Of a DNA stretch of 64,000 nt, positions 1 through 9,040 are shown one piece after another. Each line of letters opens with the position of its first letter. The first letter of the stretch is position 1. The DNA comes from Paenilisteria riparia FSL S10-1204 (GTDB lineage Bacteria > Bacillota > Bacilli > Lactobacillales > Listeriaceae), in NCBI RefSeq assembly GCF_000525995.1, contig NZ_AODL01000013.1, positions 54,450 to 118,449 on the forward strand. The letters are read 5' to 3'. The notes beneath the pieces are model-generated. The model made no database searches. It had not been told where the DNA came from and saw only the letters and a program-made list of their open reading frames with translations. A program made the translations under genes and the position numbers.

Positions 1-121
1 TTCCCGTGAAGGCAGTAATCGTGTTAGAATTAACAATCCCTATCTTCACAAGCTCCGTAAAATCTTTCACAGTGAACTTAGCAGCAACATCAACCTTTGC
101 TGTCTTTTCCATTTGATTCAC
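1..121 (-). CDS. ctaB: Protoheme IX farnesyltransferase (heme O synthase), 5' part
   Basis: Only the first 40 or so codons lie in the window; the gene runs off the left edge. The visible peptide contains TELVKIGIVNSNTITAFTG, which I recognise as the conserved N-terminal part of CtaB, an integral membrane UbiA-family prenyltransferase that adds a farnesyl group to heme B to make heme O for the terminal oxidase. I place the start at a GTG (119-121) because a GGGGG ribosome binding site lies 8 bases upstream; an in-frame ATG at 110-112 is too far from it. The gene is divergent from ctaA, the next enzyme of the pathway, as in Bacillus and Listeria. Confidence 0.85.
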   Translation of the reverse strand, partial: MNQMEKTAKVDVAAKFTVKDFTELVKIGIVNSNTITAFTG

Positions 122-353
122 TCGTATTTCCCCCTTAAATTCTGTGCGCATTAGAAATTCTTCACATAAGATTGCTTGTTTTTTCACAATCTTTCTATAA
201 ATCTCATCTTACCCATTATCGGAAATAAACACCCTAATTGTCAACCATTTGAGCTTCATTTATACAAGAAAAACCCTTTCCACAACTTTTAATCACCTCC
301 ATTTTCACAAGCCACACCCTTTACTTACGCCAATAAACAGGTTAGAATAATAG

Positions 354-383
354 TTGTGCAATTAAAAAACGCATGCCTATACA
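354..383 (+). promoter_or_regulatory. Possible sigma-A promoter for ctaA
   Basis: TTGTGC (354-359) and TATACA (378-383) are separated by 18 bases and lie about 57 bases before the ctaA start. They sit in the 318-base gap between divergent ctaB and ctaA, where I see no other gene. The match is moderate and no operator was recognised. Confidence 0.35.
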
Positions 384-439
384 CAAAAACATTGCTCAGT
401 TTTGAATTAATACATATCTAAGGGGGAAACAAGAAAAAC

Positions 440-1357
440 ATGAAAAAATTTCTAAAAGTCTGGTCCGTCCTGACAATTCTCTGCATGACATTTGTTGTGT
501 TCGGTGGCGCACTCGTGACAAAAACCGGTTCAGCTGATGGATGTGGCAATACTTGGCCACTATGTAACGGTCAATTTGTCCGCCTAACAGACATCACTCC
601 ACAAAAAATAATCGAAGTTATGCACCGGCTAACGACAGGAATTAGCTCGATTTTCGTTATCGTTTTGGCAATTTGTGCGTGGATTTATATTAAAGATCGT
701 CGCGAAACAAAGCCACTTGCAATCATCGCTGTTGCTTTCCTTGTCTTACAGGCATTTATGGGCGCCGCTGCTGTTATGTGGGGACAAAATCCCTACATCA
801 TGGCCTTACATTTCGGTATTTCTATTATTTGTTACGCGGCTATCGTACTCCTCTGTCTGCTCATTTTCGAAGTAGATAATAAGTTCGATGCTCGCAACAT
901 GGTCATTGGTACAAAGCTAAAGGTCAATCTCTATTTACTAACAATTTATACCTACATTGCAGTCTACACTGGAGCCCTCGTTCGCCACGAAAAAGCGAGT
1001 CTAGCTGTTCCTGCATGGCCGTTTGAAAACGGTTCGTTCGTGATGCCAACATCCGTTCAAGATTACGTTCAATATTTACACCGATTAGCAGCACTCATTC
1101 TCGTTGTTTGGATTTTATACGTTACTTGGATTGTTTTCCGCGAGTACAGCCATTACCGTGTATTAAAGTACGCGATGGTTCTTGAAATTATTTTCGTAGC
1201 CGCGCAGGCCTTAACCGGCATCCTGTCAGTCATTACAAATATCAATTTATACGTTGCTTTAGCACACAGTCTTATCATCACGATGATGTTTGCTCTAATG
1301 ACTTACCTTTGCCTACTCGCCAGCCGTAGCAAACAAAATCGTCTCAAAATAAAATAA
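440..1357 (+). CDS. ctaA: Heme A synthase
   Basis: A 305-residue membrane protein of the COX15/CtaA family, which oxidises the C8 methyl of heme O to a formyl group to give heme A for aa3-type oxidase. The sequence has about eight hydrophobic segments and the two pseudo-repeated halves typical of CtaA, each with heme-ligand histidine motifs (VMHRLTTG near residue 60, YLHRLAALI near 215) and an ALHFG / ALAHSL histidine later in each half. The short extracellular loop with paired cysteines (GCGNTWPLC, around residues 35-43) is also a family mark. AAGGGGG lies ahead of the ATG. The gene is divergent from ctaB and is followed by a terminator. Confidence 0.93.
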   Translation: MKKFLKVWSVLTILCMTFVVFGGALVTKTGSADGCGNTWPLCNGQFVRLTDITPQKIIEVMHRLTTGISSIFVIVLAICAWIYIKDRRETKPLAIIAVAFLVLQAFMGAAAVMWGQNPYIMALHFGISIICYAAIVLLCLLIFEVDNKFDARNMVIGTKLKVNLYLLTIYTYIAVYTGALVRHEKASLAVPAWPFENGSFVMPTSVQDYVQYLHRLAALILVVWILYVTWIVFREYSHYRVLKYAMVLEIIFVAAQALTGILSVITNINLYVALAHSLIITMMFALMTYLCLLASRSKQNRLKIK

Positions 1358-1366
1358 TTGAGAAAG

Positions 1367-1402
1367 AACAGTCAAACTCATTTGTGAATTTGGCTGTTTT
1401 TT
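1367..1402 (+). terminator. Rho-independent terminator of ctaA
   Basis: ACAGTCAAA and TTTGGCTGT pair (one G-U) around a short loop and are followed by TTTTTT. Confidence 0.7.
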
Positions 1403-1449
1403 ATGTTAGAATGAAGATTATGTACAAAAAGAAAGTAGGCGATTAAACG

Positions 1450-2163
1450 TTGAAAGCACCGCTTCGAACAATTATATATGAGCTCTTCATGTTTTTGCTA
1501 ATCTTGATTTCCGTCTTGACAATCCCAATTCAAACAAAAGCCGTGAACATTCTTAATGGCCTTATTTGGGCTGTTTTCGTTGTCGATTATTTTGCAAGAC
1601 TGATTCGAGCAAAAGATAAGAAGGAGTACATCAAAACACATTTATTCGAACTGATTGCCATTTTACCATTATATAATCTATTCCGTCTCGCACGTATCGT
1701 TGGTTTATTCCGAATTCTGCGCCTAACCGCTATGGGAAAACGTTATGTCGTGCCTTTGTATAGTTTTTTGCGCACCAATGGCTTTAATCGTATGGTCAAT
1801 GCACTCGTTATTACATTAATTGTGATTCCAATTCCACTTATTTTCATTGAACCCGGCATAAAGGATTATCCTGACGCCTTATGGTTTTCCATCGTCACTA
1901 CAACAACAGTCGGCTACGGAGATATCGTGCCAGTTACTACTATCGGCCGAACACTTGCGATTTTCCTCATGCTATTTGGAATCGGCTTCATTGGCGCCCT
2001 TATTTCCACCATCCGCACCTATATGACAAGCAAACGAAAACAACTAGATAGCTCCGAAAAAATTTCTAAAGTAACCAAAAGCATCGAACAAGTTGGCCCA
2101 CTCACAGAGTCCGAGATAACCATCATCGAAACTTTTCTCCATTCCAAAAAAGAATTAAAATAA
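1450..2163 (+). CDS. Voltage-gated-like potassium channel
   Basis: A 237-residue protein starting at TTG. It has several hydrophobic helices in a six-transmembrane ion-channel layout, an S4-like segment with regularly spaced arginines (LFRLARIVGLFRILRLTA, about residues 76-93), and a pore loop with the potassium selectivity filter TTVGYGD (about residues 155-161). The C-terminus is a short charged cytoplasmic tail with no visible RCK domain. It probably conducts K+ across the cell membrane. A potassium-channel gene beside ctaA is also, as I recall, the order in L. monocytogenes. The TTG start follows a weak GAAAGTAGG sequence, so the exact start is less certain than the identity. Confidence 0.88.
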   Translation: MKAPLRTIIYELFMFLLILISVLTIPIQTKAVNILNGLIWAVFVVDYFARLIRAKDKKEYIKTHLFELIAILPLYNLFRLARIVGLFRILRLTAMGKRYVVPLYSFLRTNGFNRMVNALVITLIVIPIPLIFIEPGIKDYPDALWFSIVTTTTVGYGDIVPVTTIGRTLAIFLMLFGIGFIGALISTIRTYMTSKRKQLDSSEKISKVTKSIEQVGPLTESEITIIETFLHSKKELK

Positions 2164-2200
2164 GCAGACTGCGTTTCTAGCTCACAGCCTGCTTTTTTGT
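2163..2200. terminator. Bidirectional terminator
   Basis: AGCAGACTG and CAGCCTGCT form a stem followed by TTTTTT on the plus strand, with a T-rich stretch on the other side. It separates the convergent channel and VOC genes. Confidence 0.65.
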
Positions 2201-2203
2201 TTG

Positions 2204-2626
2204 TTATTTCGTTAAATTAAAGGACCAACCAACACCGTATTTATCTGTTAATTGTCCAAACTTTTCTGACCAAAACGTTTGTTGTAACGGCATAATTTTG
2301 GTCGCCCCCTCAGACAACGCATCAAAATAGCGCGTCAACTTATCGCCATCTGTTGTCTCCAACACAAGTGTGACATTATTGCCACGAATAAGTTCTGACA
2401 TAAATGCTGGCGTATCAGAGAACATCACCGTCTGTCCTTCGATTTGAATACTTGCATTCATTACTAATTCTTTCGTCGCCTCATCCATCGGAAACTCATC
2501 GCCATGATCAATGGAACCGTAAGTCATTAAGTCCTCACAAGTTGACCCAAAAATCGCCCCGTAAAAAGCGATTGCCTCACGCGCTTCTGTTTTCAAATTA
2601 ATATATACCCCTAGAGTCATGTTCAT
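2204..2626 (-). CDS. VOC family (PhnB/glyoxalase-like) protein
   Basis: A 140-residue protein with the N-terminal pattern YINLKTEAREAIAFYGAIFG and the later QQTFWSEKFGQLTDKYGVGW, both typical of the PhnB/3-demethylubiquinone-methyltransferase-like branch of the vicinal oxygen chelate superfamily. Members bind a metal in a paired beta-alpha-beta-beta-beta fold, but the substrate of this branch is generally unknown. Length fits the family. It stands alone and converges on the potassium channel gene. Confidence 0.85.
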   Translation of the reverse strand: MNMTLGVYINLKTEAREAIAFYGAIFGSTCEDLMTYGSIDHGDEFPMDEATKELVMNASIQIEGQTVMFSDTPAFMSELIRGNNVTLVLETTDGDKLTRYFDALSEGATKIMPLQQTFWSEKFGQLTDKYGVGWSFNLTK

Positions 2627-2698
2627 TCCTACTTTCGATTAGTTTATAGCGCTTCCATTCTAGGTGACTATAACAAAAGCCACGTAAAAAGAAGTAGC

Positions 2699-3361
2699 CT
2701 ACAGTACAATGCCATCTACAAGATTAATTAGGCGTGTCTCCACATCAAACCGATAACGTTCCGCCAACGCCTCCACTTCTAAAATACGAATTAAATCATC
2801 TACCGTACCTTGTCCGTGCAAAACTTTATCATGACAAAAAGCAACTGTCACAAGATCATCTGGACGTTCCAGACAGATTAATTCATCACCCAATTGAATT
2901 TCACCGACTTCAATTGTTCGGCAAAGATATCCAGTATAGCCCGTGTTCCTTACCTCTTTGAATAATTCAGATAACTCATTACGTTTCCCAATTGTACTAC
3001 ATGGATTTCTGGCTTCCGTAACTTGAATAATCGCTCCACCAACTCGAAAAACATCACCAATACAAACATCTTTTTCTAGCAAGCCAGTGACCGTTAAATT
3101 CTCACCAAATGCAGCATCTGGCAATGTAATCTGAAATTGTTCATTCCATCTTGCATAATGCTCCGCCGGATAAATACAGACCGTCCGATCCACGCCACCA
3201 TGATGTTTTAAATCATGCGATGCGTCATTGACAAAGCCGTATTGCGTCAGCATTGCTTTTGGAACTTGTTGCTTCATAATTCCCGTCATCATTGTCCGAT
3301 TTCTACCAATTGCCATTTCTTTTGGTTCACCAATTGCTAGCCCTACAATTTTCCCAACCAT
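2699..3361 (-). CDS. MOSC domain protein (YiiM-like)
   Basis: A 220-residue protein with the MOSC core: FGENLTVTGLLE, then VGGAIIQVTEARNPC with the conserved cysteine near residue 121, then LGDEL. MOSC proteins handle sulfur or the molybdenum cofactor, and YiiM-type members reduce N-hydroxylated compounds as part of molybdoenzyme systems. The ATG at 3359-3361 follows GAGGGGTG at good spacing. No molybdenum cofactor genes are nearby, so the substrate cannot be inferred from context. Confidence 0.85.
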   Translation of the reverse strand: MVGKIVGLAIGEPKEMAIGRNRTMMTGIMKQQVPKAMLTQYGFVNDASHDLKHHGGVDRTVCIYPAEHYARWNEQFQITLPDAAFGENLTVTGLLEKDVCIGDVFRVGGAIIQVTEARNPCSTIGKRNELSELFKEVRNTGYTGYLCRTIEVGEIQLGDELICLERPDDLVTVAFCHDKVLHGQGTVDDLIRILEVEALAERYRFDVETRLINLVDGIVL

Positions 3362-3911
3362 GTATTCACCCCTCTGATGCTTTCAATTTAACAAAAAAAA
3401 CGCCGAAACTTTCAAGCTCTGACGTCGTATATTTACATTTTATTCGTCGTGACCTTCACAATTCAGACAATTATCTAAATAAAGGTGATTTACGCTCGCA
3501 ACAGCCTTGCAATTAGCATAAGTTGCACATCAAAACGGCTCCCCGCTTCATTTCCAGTTAAAAAAACATACAATTCGATAAAAATTAGAAGCAAAATATT
3601 ACATGCGCTCTACACTAAATCCACGAAAAAACAGTTTTCGCATGTTTTTTTACATGTTTTGATGGCACTAACAACCCAAATTCTGAAAAAAAGAAATGAT
3701 TATATTACAAAATTACCCATACTCATCTCACTGCAGACAAAGACTCATTTTTATTGGAAATGTTTGATGTGCATAAGTACACAGTTCTAGTATAAACCTA
3801 ATCAGAGTGAAGAGATAGTCCATATCCAGAAACTAAGCAATTTTTGATACGCTGAGGTTTGAAAGCATAAACTGTTTTTTATTTAAAATATAATTTTTCT
3901 ACAGTCTGACT
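3362..3911. other. 550-base gap without a recognised gene
   Basis: AT-rich sequence between the MOSC gene and the 3' end of the copper operon. Short open frames exist on both strands, but none has a ribosome binding site and a recognisable product. A small CATG-T7-ACATG hairpin lies near 3640-3660, too weak to call a terminator. Confidence 0.5.
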
Positions 3912-4563
3912 TTACCATGGCTTCATGTATTTGTATTTCTTTTTTAAATTTTTGCGTTTGCGAATTAATGACCAGATCGCGATTAGTAATGCAACGATTG
4001 AAACACCTAACGTTACCCATTGCACTGCTGATACACTATTATCTTTTGCCGTTTCGGTTGCATCTGTCGTTGTTTCTGTTTTCTTACCGTGGGAATCCGT
4101 TGCACTCTCCGATGTAGCCTTTGAAAGTGTCGTTGTCGAGTGCGGATAGTCTGCCGAAGCATCTCCCGTCCATTCCACAATCGAGCCGTCCGCATAATAC
4201 TGATACGCATCCCCAATTGACCGAACCACTTTTCTCTGGATTCTGTGCTACAAAACTAAATCGCTGAAATTGCCCATTCAAAATGCCACTCCCTGTCGCC
4301 GTCCAAGTGACAGTTCCATTATCCTTATTCACCATAACATTCCATCCCGGTACAGGCTCATATGACTGAAATTCCACACCTGCAGGCATCTTCACGACCA
4401 ATTTCGTCGTCGCACTAGCCTTTTCCACCGGCACTTTCACTGTATATGTCTCCCAAGCTCCCGTTGTTGATTCCGTTGGTGCCACTGTCACATGCGCGCT
4501 AGCAATAACTGGCATCGCAACTAAAAATAAAATACCCACCAAACTCGTGATTACTTTTTTCAT
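3912..4563 (-). pseudogene. YcnI-like DUF1775 copper-binding membrane protein, frameshifted
   Basis: The N-terminal part (from 4563) has a signal peptide ending ASA, then the mature N-terminus HVTVAP. In YcnI/DUF1775 proteins this first histidine, with a conserved tryptophan, binds Cu(II). The frame is lost at a CCCC run (4211-4214; GGGG on the coding strand). Removing one base turns WGCVSV into WDAYQYYADGSIVEWTG, the expected YcnI sequence, and continues to a Ser/Thr-rich linker and a C-terminal transmembrane helix with a KKKYKY tail (stop at 3912). The restored protein would have 216 residues. It lies 3 bases downstream of the CopCD-like gene in one operon. The break is probably a sequencing error; otherwise the protein loses its membrane anchor. 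Confidence 0.85.
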
Positions 4564-4566
4564 TTT

Positions 4567-6195
4567 CTAACTCCCCTTTATCATTACTGTAAATGCTTCG
4601 TCAATTGGTGTAAAATCCTCCGTCAATGCGTGAACTTCTAGCTTCCAACGACCTGGCGCATTCAAATACAAACCATTCGCCACATATTGATTTTGTCCAT
4701 TCTTCTTCGCCTCAAACGTACTGGATTTCTTATTTCCACGCGGAATCGCTGTCAACATCACCTTCTGAAAGTCCGTCCGCACCTGCCCATTCGAATCTGT
4801 AAACACAACCAAAAACGTATTATCCCCAACCACAGTAGGCATGATTTTCAAAGATACGAATCCCGTTTTCGTTGCTGACTTTTCCGAAAAAGCTTCTGGC
4901 GGCTTCGGCGGTGGCGTCTGCACATTTGTAAGCACCGCTGCAACACCAAGCAACACCAAACCAATACAGAATTCAGCAATCACTGTCTTCCCGGAAACAA
5001 GCTTCCCAGTATTGCGCATATATAAATAATGCACCAAGCCAAGTCCACCCATGAGAGCAAACAAAGCTATTTTCAGGATTATAACATGCCCGTACTCTGT
5101 TGTAAACAAACTTACCATCGAGCCAAGATTAATCACGCTCATCAATAAACCACTCACGATAATTCCTGCTACAAACACTGCCGCAAAAGGACTAAATCGA
5201 TTCCAAACAAGGCTAGCCGATTCTTCTTTTGCCAGCATTACGAACAAAACAATAATCCCGCCGACCCAAGCAGACGCACAAACCAAATGCACCAAATCCA
5301 TCGGAATTGCCACACTTTTATTCGCACTTCCCGCAGCATGCCCTTGCATCGCCTTCACAAACAAAACGGTCGCAAAAAACACCGCCGGAAACGTCCACAT
5401 CCAGACACGCCCAAGCCATTCTTTGCGCAACATCACGGCAAAACTCACAACAAGTAACACAAACATGGCAATCTGTATTAGCCACAAATGCCCGATGCTC
5501 GCCTTCCGAACAATTGCCAGCATCGCATCAAGATTCCAAACATCCCCACCAGTGTAAATTTGCACCTGCACCGGTAAAAAAAGCAATAATCCAAGCGCCA
5601 CTAATCCAAGCCCAGTGCAAAGCAACCAACATGTCTTCCGTCGCATTCTCTCACTAACTTCTCCATGATACAGCGCCAAGAAAAATAAAATAATCCCAGC
5701 GATTAGGCTAAAACCTATGTATAGAATACCTTTCATCACCGTACTCGGCCAAGATGCCGTCGTGTCACCCGCGGCACTCGTCGTTACAAACGCCTGACTT
5801 GTTTTTCCAACTTTAAATGAAATCACACCCGAAACTGGATGCCCATCCGCTGAGACCACACGCCATTCCGCACTATATACATCATCTGGCAAGTCATTTT
5901 GCAGCGCTACTTCCACTACATGATCATTTTCCGAATGAATAAATGCTTTCCCCTTCTCCACACGGTTCCCTTTCGAATCCCGAACAATAATCGATGGATA
6001 CTCATTTTGAATCATCTCCGTAAATGTTAAGGCGACATTCTTCGGCGCCACTTCTAGTTCAGACTGATCCGCAGGGGTCGAACTTTGCAAATACGCATGC
6101 GCCTCAACAATCGTCCCCGGCACAAAATAAAGTAACCCTCCTGCAAGCAATACAATAAACCAAACATATACCGACCGCACATTCATCCCCCCCAT
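4567..6195 (-). CDS. CopC-CopD fusion copper transport protein (YcnJ-like)
   Basis: A 542-residue protein. After a signal peptide the mature end begins AHAYL (His33), followed by a CopC beta-sandwich domain with the second copper histidine in SADGHPVSG (about residue 119). From about residue 155 there are eight or so membrane helices of the CopD domain, and a final extracytoplasmic domain of about 110 residues. YcnJ-type fusions import copper in Bacillus. It is first in an operon with the DUF1775 gene. The start is ambiguous: the first ATG at 6195 follows AAGGTAGG at 12 bases, and further starts (ATG, then GTG) lie 3 and 5 codons later just after a G7 run. Confidence 0.87.
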   Translation of the reverse strand: MGGMNVRSVYVWFIVLLAGGLLYFVPGTIVEAHAYLQSSTPADQSELEVAPKNVALTFTEMIQNEYPSIIVRDSKGNRVEKGKAFIHSENDHVVEVALQNDLPDDVYSAEWRVVSADGHPVSGVISFKVGKTSQAFVTTSAAGDTTASWPSTVMKGILYIGFSLIAGIILFFLALYHGEVSERMRRKTCWLLCTGLGLVALGLLLFLPVQVQIYTGGDVWNLDAMLAIVRKASIGHLWLIQIAMFVLLVVSFAVMLRKEWLGRVWMWTFPAVFFATVLFVKAMQGHAAGSANKSVAIPMDLVHLVCASAWVGGIIVLFVMLAKEESASLVWNRFSPFAAVFVAGIIVSGLLMSVINLGSMVSLFTTEYGHVIILKIALFALMGGLGLVHYLYMRNTGKLVSGKTVIAEFCIGLVLLGVAAVLTNVQTPPPKPPEAFSEKSATKTGFVSLKIMPTVVGDNTFLVVFTDSNGQVRTDFQKVMLTAIPRGNKKSSTFEAKKNGQNQYVANGLYLNAPGRWKLEVHALTEDFTPIDEAFTVMIKGS

Positions 6196-6260
6196 CCCAC
6201 TAGAATTCCTACCTTCTACAATACCATTCCTCCCGTCCTCAAAAAATAAATCTGCTCAAA

Positions 6261-6293
6261 CTAAAAGAAGCCCGCATCTAAACTGCCGACTTC
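6261..6293 (-). terminator. Terminator after nagR
   Basis: GAAGTCGGCA pairs with TGCGGGCTTC (one mismatch, one wobble) on the minus strand, followed by TTTTAG. Confidence 0.6.
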
Positions 6294-6301
6294 CCTTTAT
6301 T

Positions 6302-7024
6302 CTACTGCTTCACTCGTGCCACAAATTGAAACCTATTCCCCACATATTGCGAACGCGTAAATTCAAACGGTCTACCATCCTGCAAAAAGGTAATCTGACG
6401 TAATTTCATCACCGGTGATCCCATTTTCACATCTAAATATGGCGCTACCTTTTCCGAAACAAGCGCTGCTTCCATAATTTGTTCCGCTTCGCCGATATTT
6501 TGACCGAGTTTTGATAAAATCGCCTCATAAAGCGACTCCATAATGTCCTCTTTCGTCAATAAAGACGCAATATTCTCCGGCACAACAACAATTTCAAAAA
6601 GAATCGGAATTTTGTCACCATATCGAATCCGTTCGATGCGCATCACATTGCTATTTTCCGGTAATTGCAATGCTTCCCGTTCTTGCGTACTCGCTGGACG
6701 AATCCCATACGACACAATCCGAGAAGAAGGGACTTTCCCCTCATGAATCATCAAATTCGTGAAACTCGTAACCGCTTCTAAATGTTCCGTCATCTTCTTC
6801 TCAGCAATAAATGTTCCCGCTCCGACGCGCCGCTGCAAAATCGTATCATCCACAAGCCCTTGAATCGCTTGTCGTACTGTCATTCGGCTCACATGGAACA
6901 TCTCTGCTAACTGCCGCTCTGCTGGAATGGCTTTACCGACTTGCCAAGTGCCATCTTCTATTTTCTGTTTAATTTCACTTTGAATCTGAATATAAATCGG
7001 TATTCCCGACGACTTATCTATCAT
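6302..7024 (-). CDS. nagR: GntR/HutC-family regulator of GlcNAc use (NagR/YvoA-like)
   Basis: A 240-residue repressor with an N-terminal winged helix (about residues 5-70, with AERQLAEMFHVSRMTVRQAI as the recognition helix region) and a C-terminal UTRA effector domain. It follows nagA and nagB, and a NagR-type operator lies in front of nagA, so it very likely represses that operon and is released by an amino-sugar phosphate. The three-gene order is that of lmo0956-lmo0958 in L. monocytogenes as I recall. A TATAAT box lies just upstream (about 7055-7060), so it may also have its own promoter. Confidence 0.88.
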   Translation of the reverse strand: MIDKSSGIPIYIQIQSEIKQKIEDGTWQVGKAIPAERQLAEMFHVSRMTVRQAIQGLVDDTILQRRVGAGTFIAEKKMTEHLEAVTSFTNLMIHEGKVPSSRIVSYGIRPASTQEREALQLPENSNVMRIERIRYGDKIPILFEIVVVPENIASLLTKEDIMESLYEAILSKLGQNIGEAEQIMEAALVSEKVAPYLDVKMGSPVMKLRQITFLQDGRPFEFTRSQYVGNRFQFVARVKQ

Positions 7025-7087
7025 TTGCCTCGCACCTTCTTTTTTATTGGAATGAATTATACCACAAAAGTACGCCTAACCACAACA

Positions 7088-7128
7088 CACCAAACCATTA
7101 TCGCTCTGTGAACAAAAATAGTTTGGTG
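7088..7128. repeat. Imperfect inverted repeat between nagB and nagR
   Basis: CACCAAACCATT (7088-7099) and AATAGTTTGGTG (7117-7128) pair over 12 positions with one wobble around a 17-base loop. Neither strand has a good T run next to it, so this may be a processing or attenuation hairpin rather than a simple terminator. Confidence 0.45.
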
Positions 7129-7146
7129 CATGATTTCTTTATTTTC

Positions 7147-7851
7147 TTATAAAAGGGATGCCGCTGCTTTATCGACAATAATCGTTACATCGGGATGGTT
7201 TTGTAAAACAGAAGCAGGAACACTTTCGTCTACTTTGCCTTCTACAGTATCTTTAATAGCTTGGGCTTTGTTTTCGCCAAACGCTAATAAAACTATTTTT
7301 TTCGCACCCATAATCGATTTAATTCCCATCGAATACGCGTGTGTTGGCACATCTTCTTCTCGTTCGAAATAAATTTTATTTGACTCACGTGTTGATTCTG
7401 TCAAAAGTACTTTATGCGTTGGTGTTTCAAATGGTGTACCTGGCTCATTAAAACCGATATGTGCATTTGTACCAATTCCTAATACTTGAATATCAATCGG
7501 ATGATCCGCTAACACTTGCTCATAACGCGCACATTCTGCATCAGCATCTTTCGCTAAACCATCTGGCAAATAGCTTTCTTTAAATTTCTTTTTCGAGAAC
7601 AACACGTCGTTCATGTAGAAATGGTAGCTATTTGGATCATCAGCCGCAAGACCAACATACTCGTCTAAATTGACAGACACAATATCCGAAGTATCCAAAT
7701 CGCTATTAACGAACTCTTTATACAGATCTGTAGGCGTGCTTCCTGTGGCTAAACCTAATGTTTTCGCTTCGCCTGCTTTGATTGCTTTCTCAAAAATTTG
7801 GAAAGCCTCTTTGGATGCTTCTGCTTTATTTTCTTTTATAATAATGTTCAT
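7147..7851 (-). CDS. nagB: Glucosamine-6-phosphate deaminase
   Basis: A 234-residue enzyme that converts glucosamine 6-phosphate to fructose 6-phosphate and ammonia. Visible family motifs are LGLATGSTPTDLY (phosphate loop, near residue 35), VNLDEYVGL (catalytic aspartate), GIGTNAHIGFNEPG and the histidine-rich AYSMGIKSIMGAKKI region. The frame is open 31 codons further upstream, but an AGGAGG site sits just before the ATG at 7849-7851, giving the usual NagB length. It is 16 bases downstream of nagA in the same operon. Confidence 0.95.
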   Translation of the reverse strand: MNIIIKENKAEASKEAFQIFEKAIKAGEAKTLGLATGSTPTDLYKEFVNSDLDTSDIVSVNLDEYVGLAADDPNSYHFYMNDVLFSKKKFKESYLPDGLAKDADAECARYEQVLADHPIDIQVLGIGTNAHIGFNEPGTPFETPTHKVLLTESTRESNKIYFEREEDVPTHAYSMGIKSIMGAKKIVLLAFGENKAQAIKDTVEGKVDESVPASVLQNHPDVTIIVDKAAASLL

Positions 7852-7867
7852 GAATGATTTCCTCCTA

Positions 7868-9004
7868 CTATTTACTATGCTTGGTTCCAAATGAATATGT
7901 GGCTTGGATTTCAAGCGCATCATCCAAAAGGTTAAAGTCGGCATCTTTACCTACTGCAATGCCACCTTTTGTTGTTAATTTGAACTCTTCTGCTTGGTTC
8001 ACAGATGACATTAATACGGCGTCTTCTAGTGAACAACCAGAGAATTTAATCATATTGCGGAATGCGTCATCATAGCGCAATACACTTCCTGCAAGTGTTC
8101 CGTCTTCTAAACGTGCTTGACGGTCTTTCACGTATACTTTTTGACCACCAAGTTCGTAGTCGCCATCTGGCATACCCTTAGCACGCATCGCATCAGTGAT
8201 AATATTGATCCGTTTTGGACCTTTGACATTGTAAGCTAATTTAATCATATCTGGATGTACATGAATACCATCCACAATTAATTCTGCATGAATGCTTGGT
8301 TCTAGCATAACATGACCAACAACTCCCGGCTCACGATGGTGAAGTGGACGACAAGCGTTATACATATGTGTCGCATGGCTTGCCTTGCTATGAATCAATT
8401 CAGCACGAACAGCATTCGAATGTCCTACAGAAGGTACGACACCTAATTCCAAACATAAATCTTCAAAAGCTGGTGACGTGCTATGTTCTGGCGCATATGT
8501 TACTAACTTAATACGGCCTCCACTGGCATCAAACCATGTTTTAAATAATTCTAAATCTGGTGCTGTAATATATTGTTCTGGTTGCGCTCCTTTAAACACC
8601 GGCGAAACAAATGGTCCTTCCAAATGAATTCCACCAATAAGTGGCTCGTCTTTTGCTACTTCATCAATGACCCTAAGCGCCTTCTCAATGTTTTCACTGG
8701 ACTGTGTCATCGTTGTTGGAAAATAGGTCGTAATTCCTTCGTTTAGCATACCTCTCACTTGTTTTCTTAGCTTTTCAGGATCAGCATCCATCGCGTCAAA
8801 ACTATAACCACCATGCGAGTGGACATCAATAAAGCCTGGTACAAGCTTTTGTCCTTTGGCATCTAGTAGTTCTTCATTCGCACTTTCTTGATAGTTAGAC
8901 ATGTCGCCTACTTCTGTTACTGCTTTATCGAATCGAACAAAACCATTCTCGATCACGGAATCCCCTGTGTAGATTACCGCATTCTTGATTACTTTTGAAG
9001 TCAT
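7868..9004 (-). CDS. nagA: N-acetylglucosamine-6-phosphate deacetylase
   Basis: A 378-residue amidohydrolase-superfamily enzyme that removes the acetyl group from GlcNAc-6-phosphate, feeding nagB. The metal-binding HxH is at residues 62-64 (FIDVHSHGG). Other family motifs are GGIHLEGPF, SVGHSNA, the histidine pair in HATHMYNAC, and the catalytic aspartate in INIITDAMRAKG. It is first in the nagA-nagB-nagR operon, behind a promoter and NagR operator, and would serve recycled wall GlcNAc or chitin-derived sugar. Confidence 0.96.
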   Translation of the reverse strand: MTSKVIKNAVIYTGDSVIENGFVRFDKAVTEVGDMSNYQESANEELLDAKGQKLVPGFIDVHSHGGYSFDAMDADPEKLRKQVRGMLNEGITTYFPTTMTQSSENIEKALRVIDEVAKDEPLIGGIHLEGPFVSPVFKGAQPEQYITAPDLELFKTWFDASGGRIKLVTYAPEHSTSPAFEDLCLELGVVPSVGHSNAVRAELIHSKASHATHMYNACRPLHHREPGVVGHVMLEPSIHAELIVDGIHVHPDMIKLAYNVKGPKRINIITDAMRAKGMPDGDYELGGQKVYVKDRQARLEDGTLAGSVLRYDDAFRNMIKFSGCSLEDAVLMSSVNQAEEFKLTTKGGIAVGKDADFNLLDDALEIQATYSFGTKHSK

Positions 9005-9022
9005 TTAAATCATCCCTTCTAC

Positions 9023-9040
9023 AATCGGTCTATACCAATT
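9023..9040 (-). promoter_or_regulatory. NagR-type (dre) operator
   Basis: On the minus strand AATTGGTATAGACCGATT contains TGGTATAGACC, close to the dre consensus for DasR/YvoA-type regulators (TGGTCTAGACCA). It lies just downstream of the -10 box, where a bound repressor would block transcription of nagA. Confidence 0.75.

Noticed and set aside
3485..3790. 101-codon plus-strand frame in the 3.4-3.9 kb gap
   Set aside because: No ribosome site, no recognisable product and Lys/Thr/Ser-rich composition expected of AT-rich noncoding DNA.
5051..5657. Long plus-strand frames opposite the CopCD-like gene
   Set aside because: They are antisense to a clearly coding, conserved membrane protein and lack ribosome sites.
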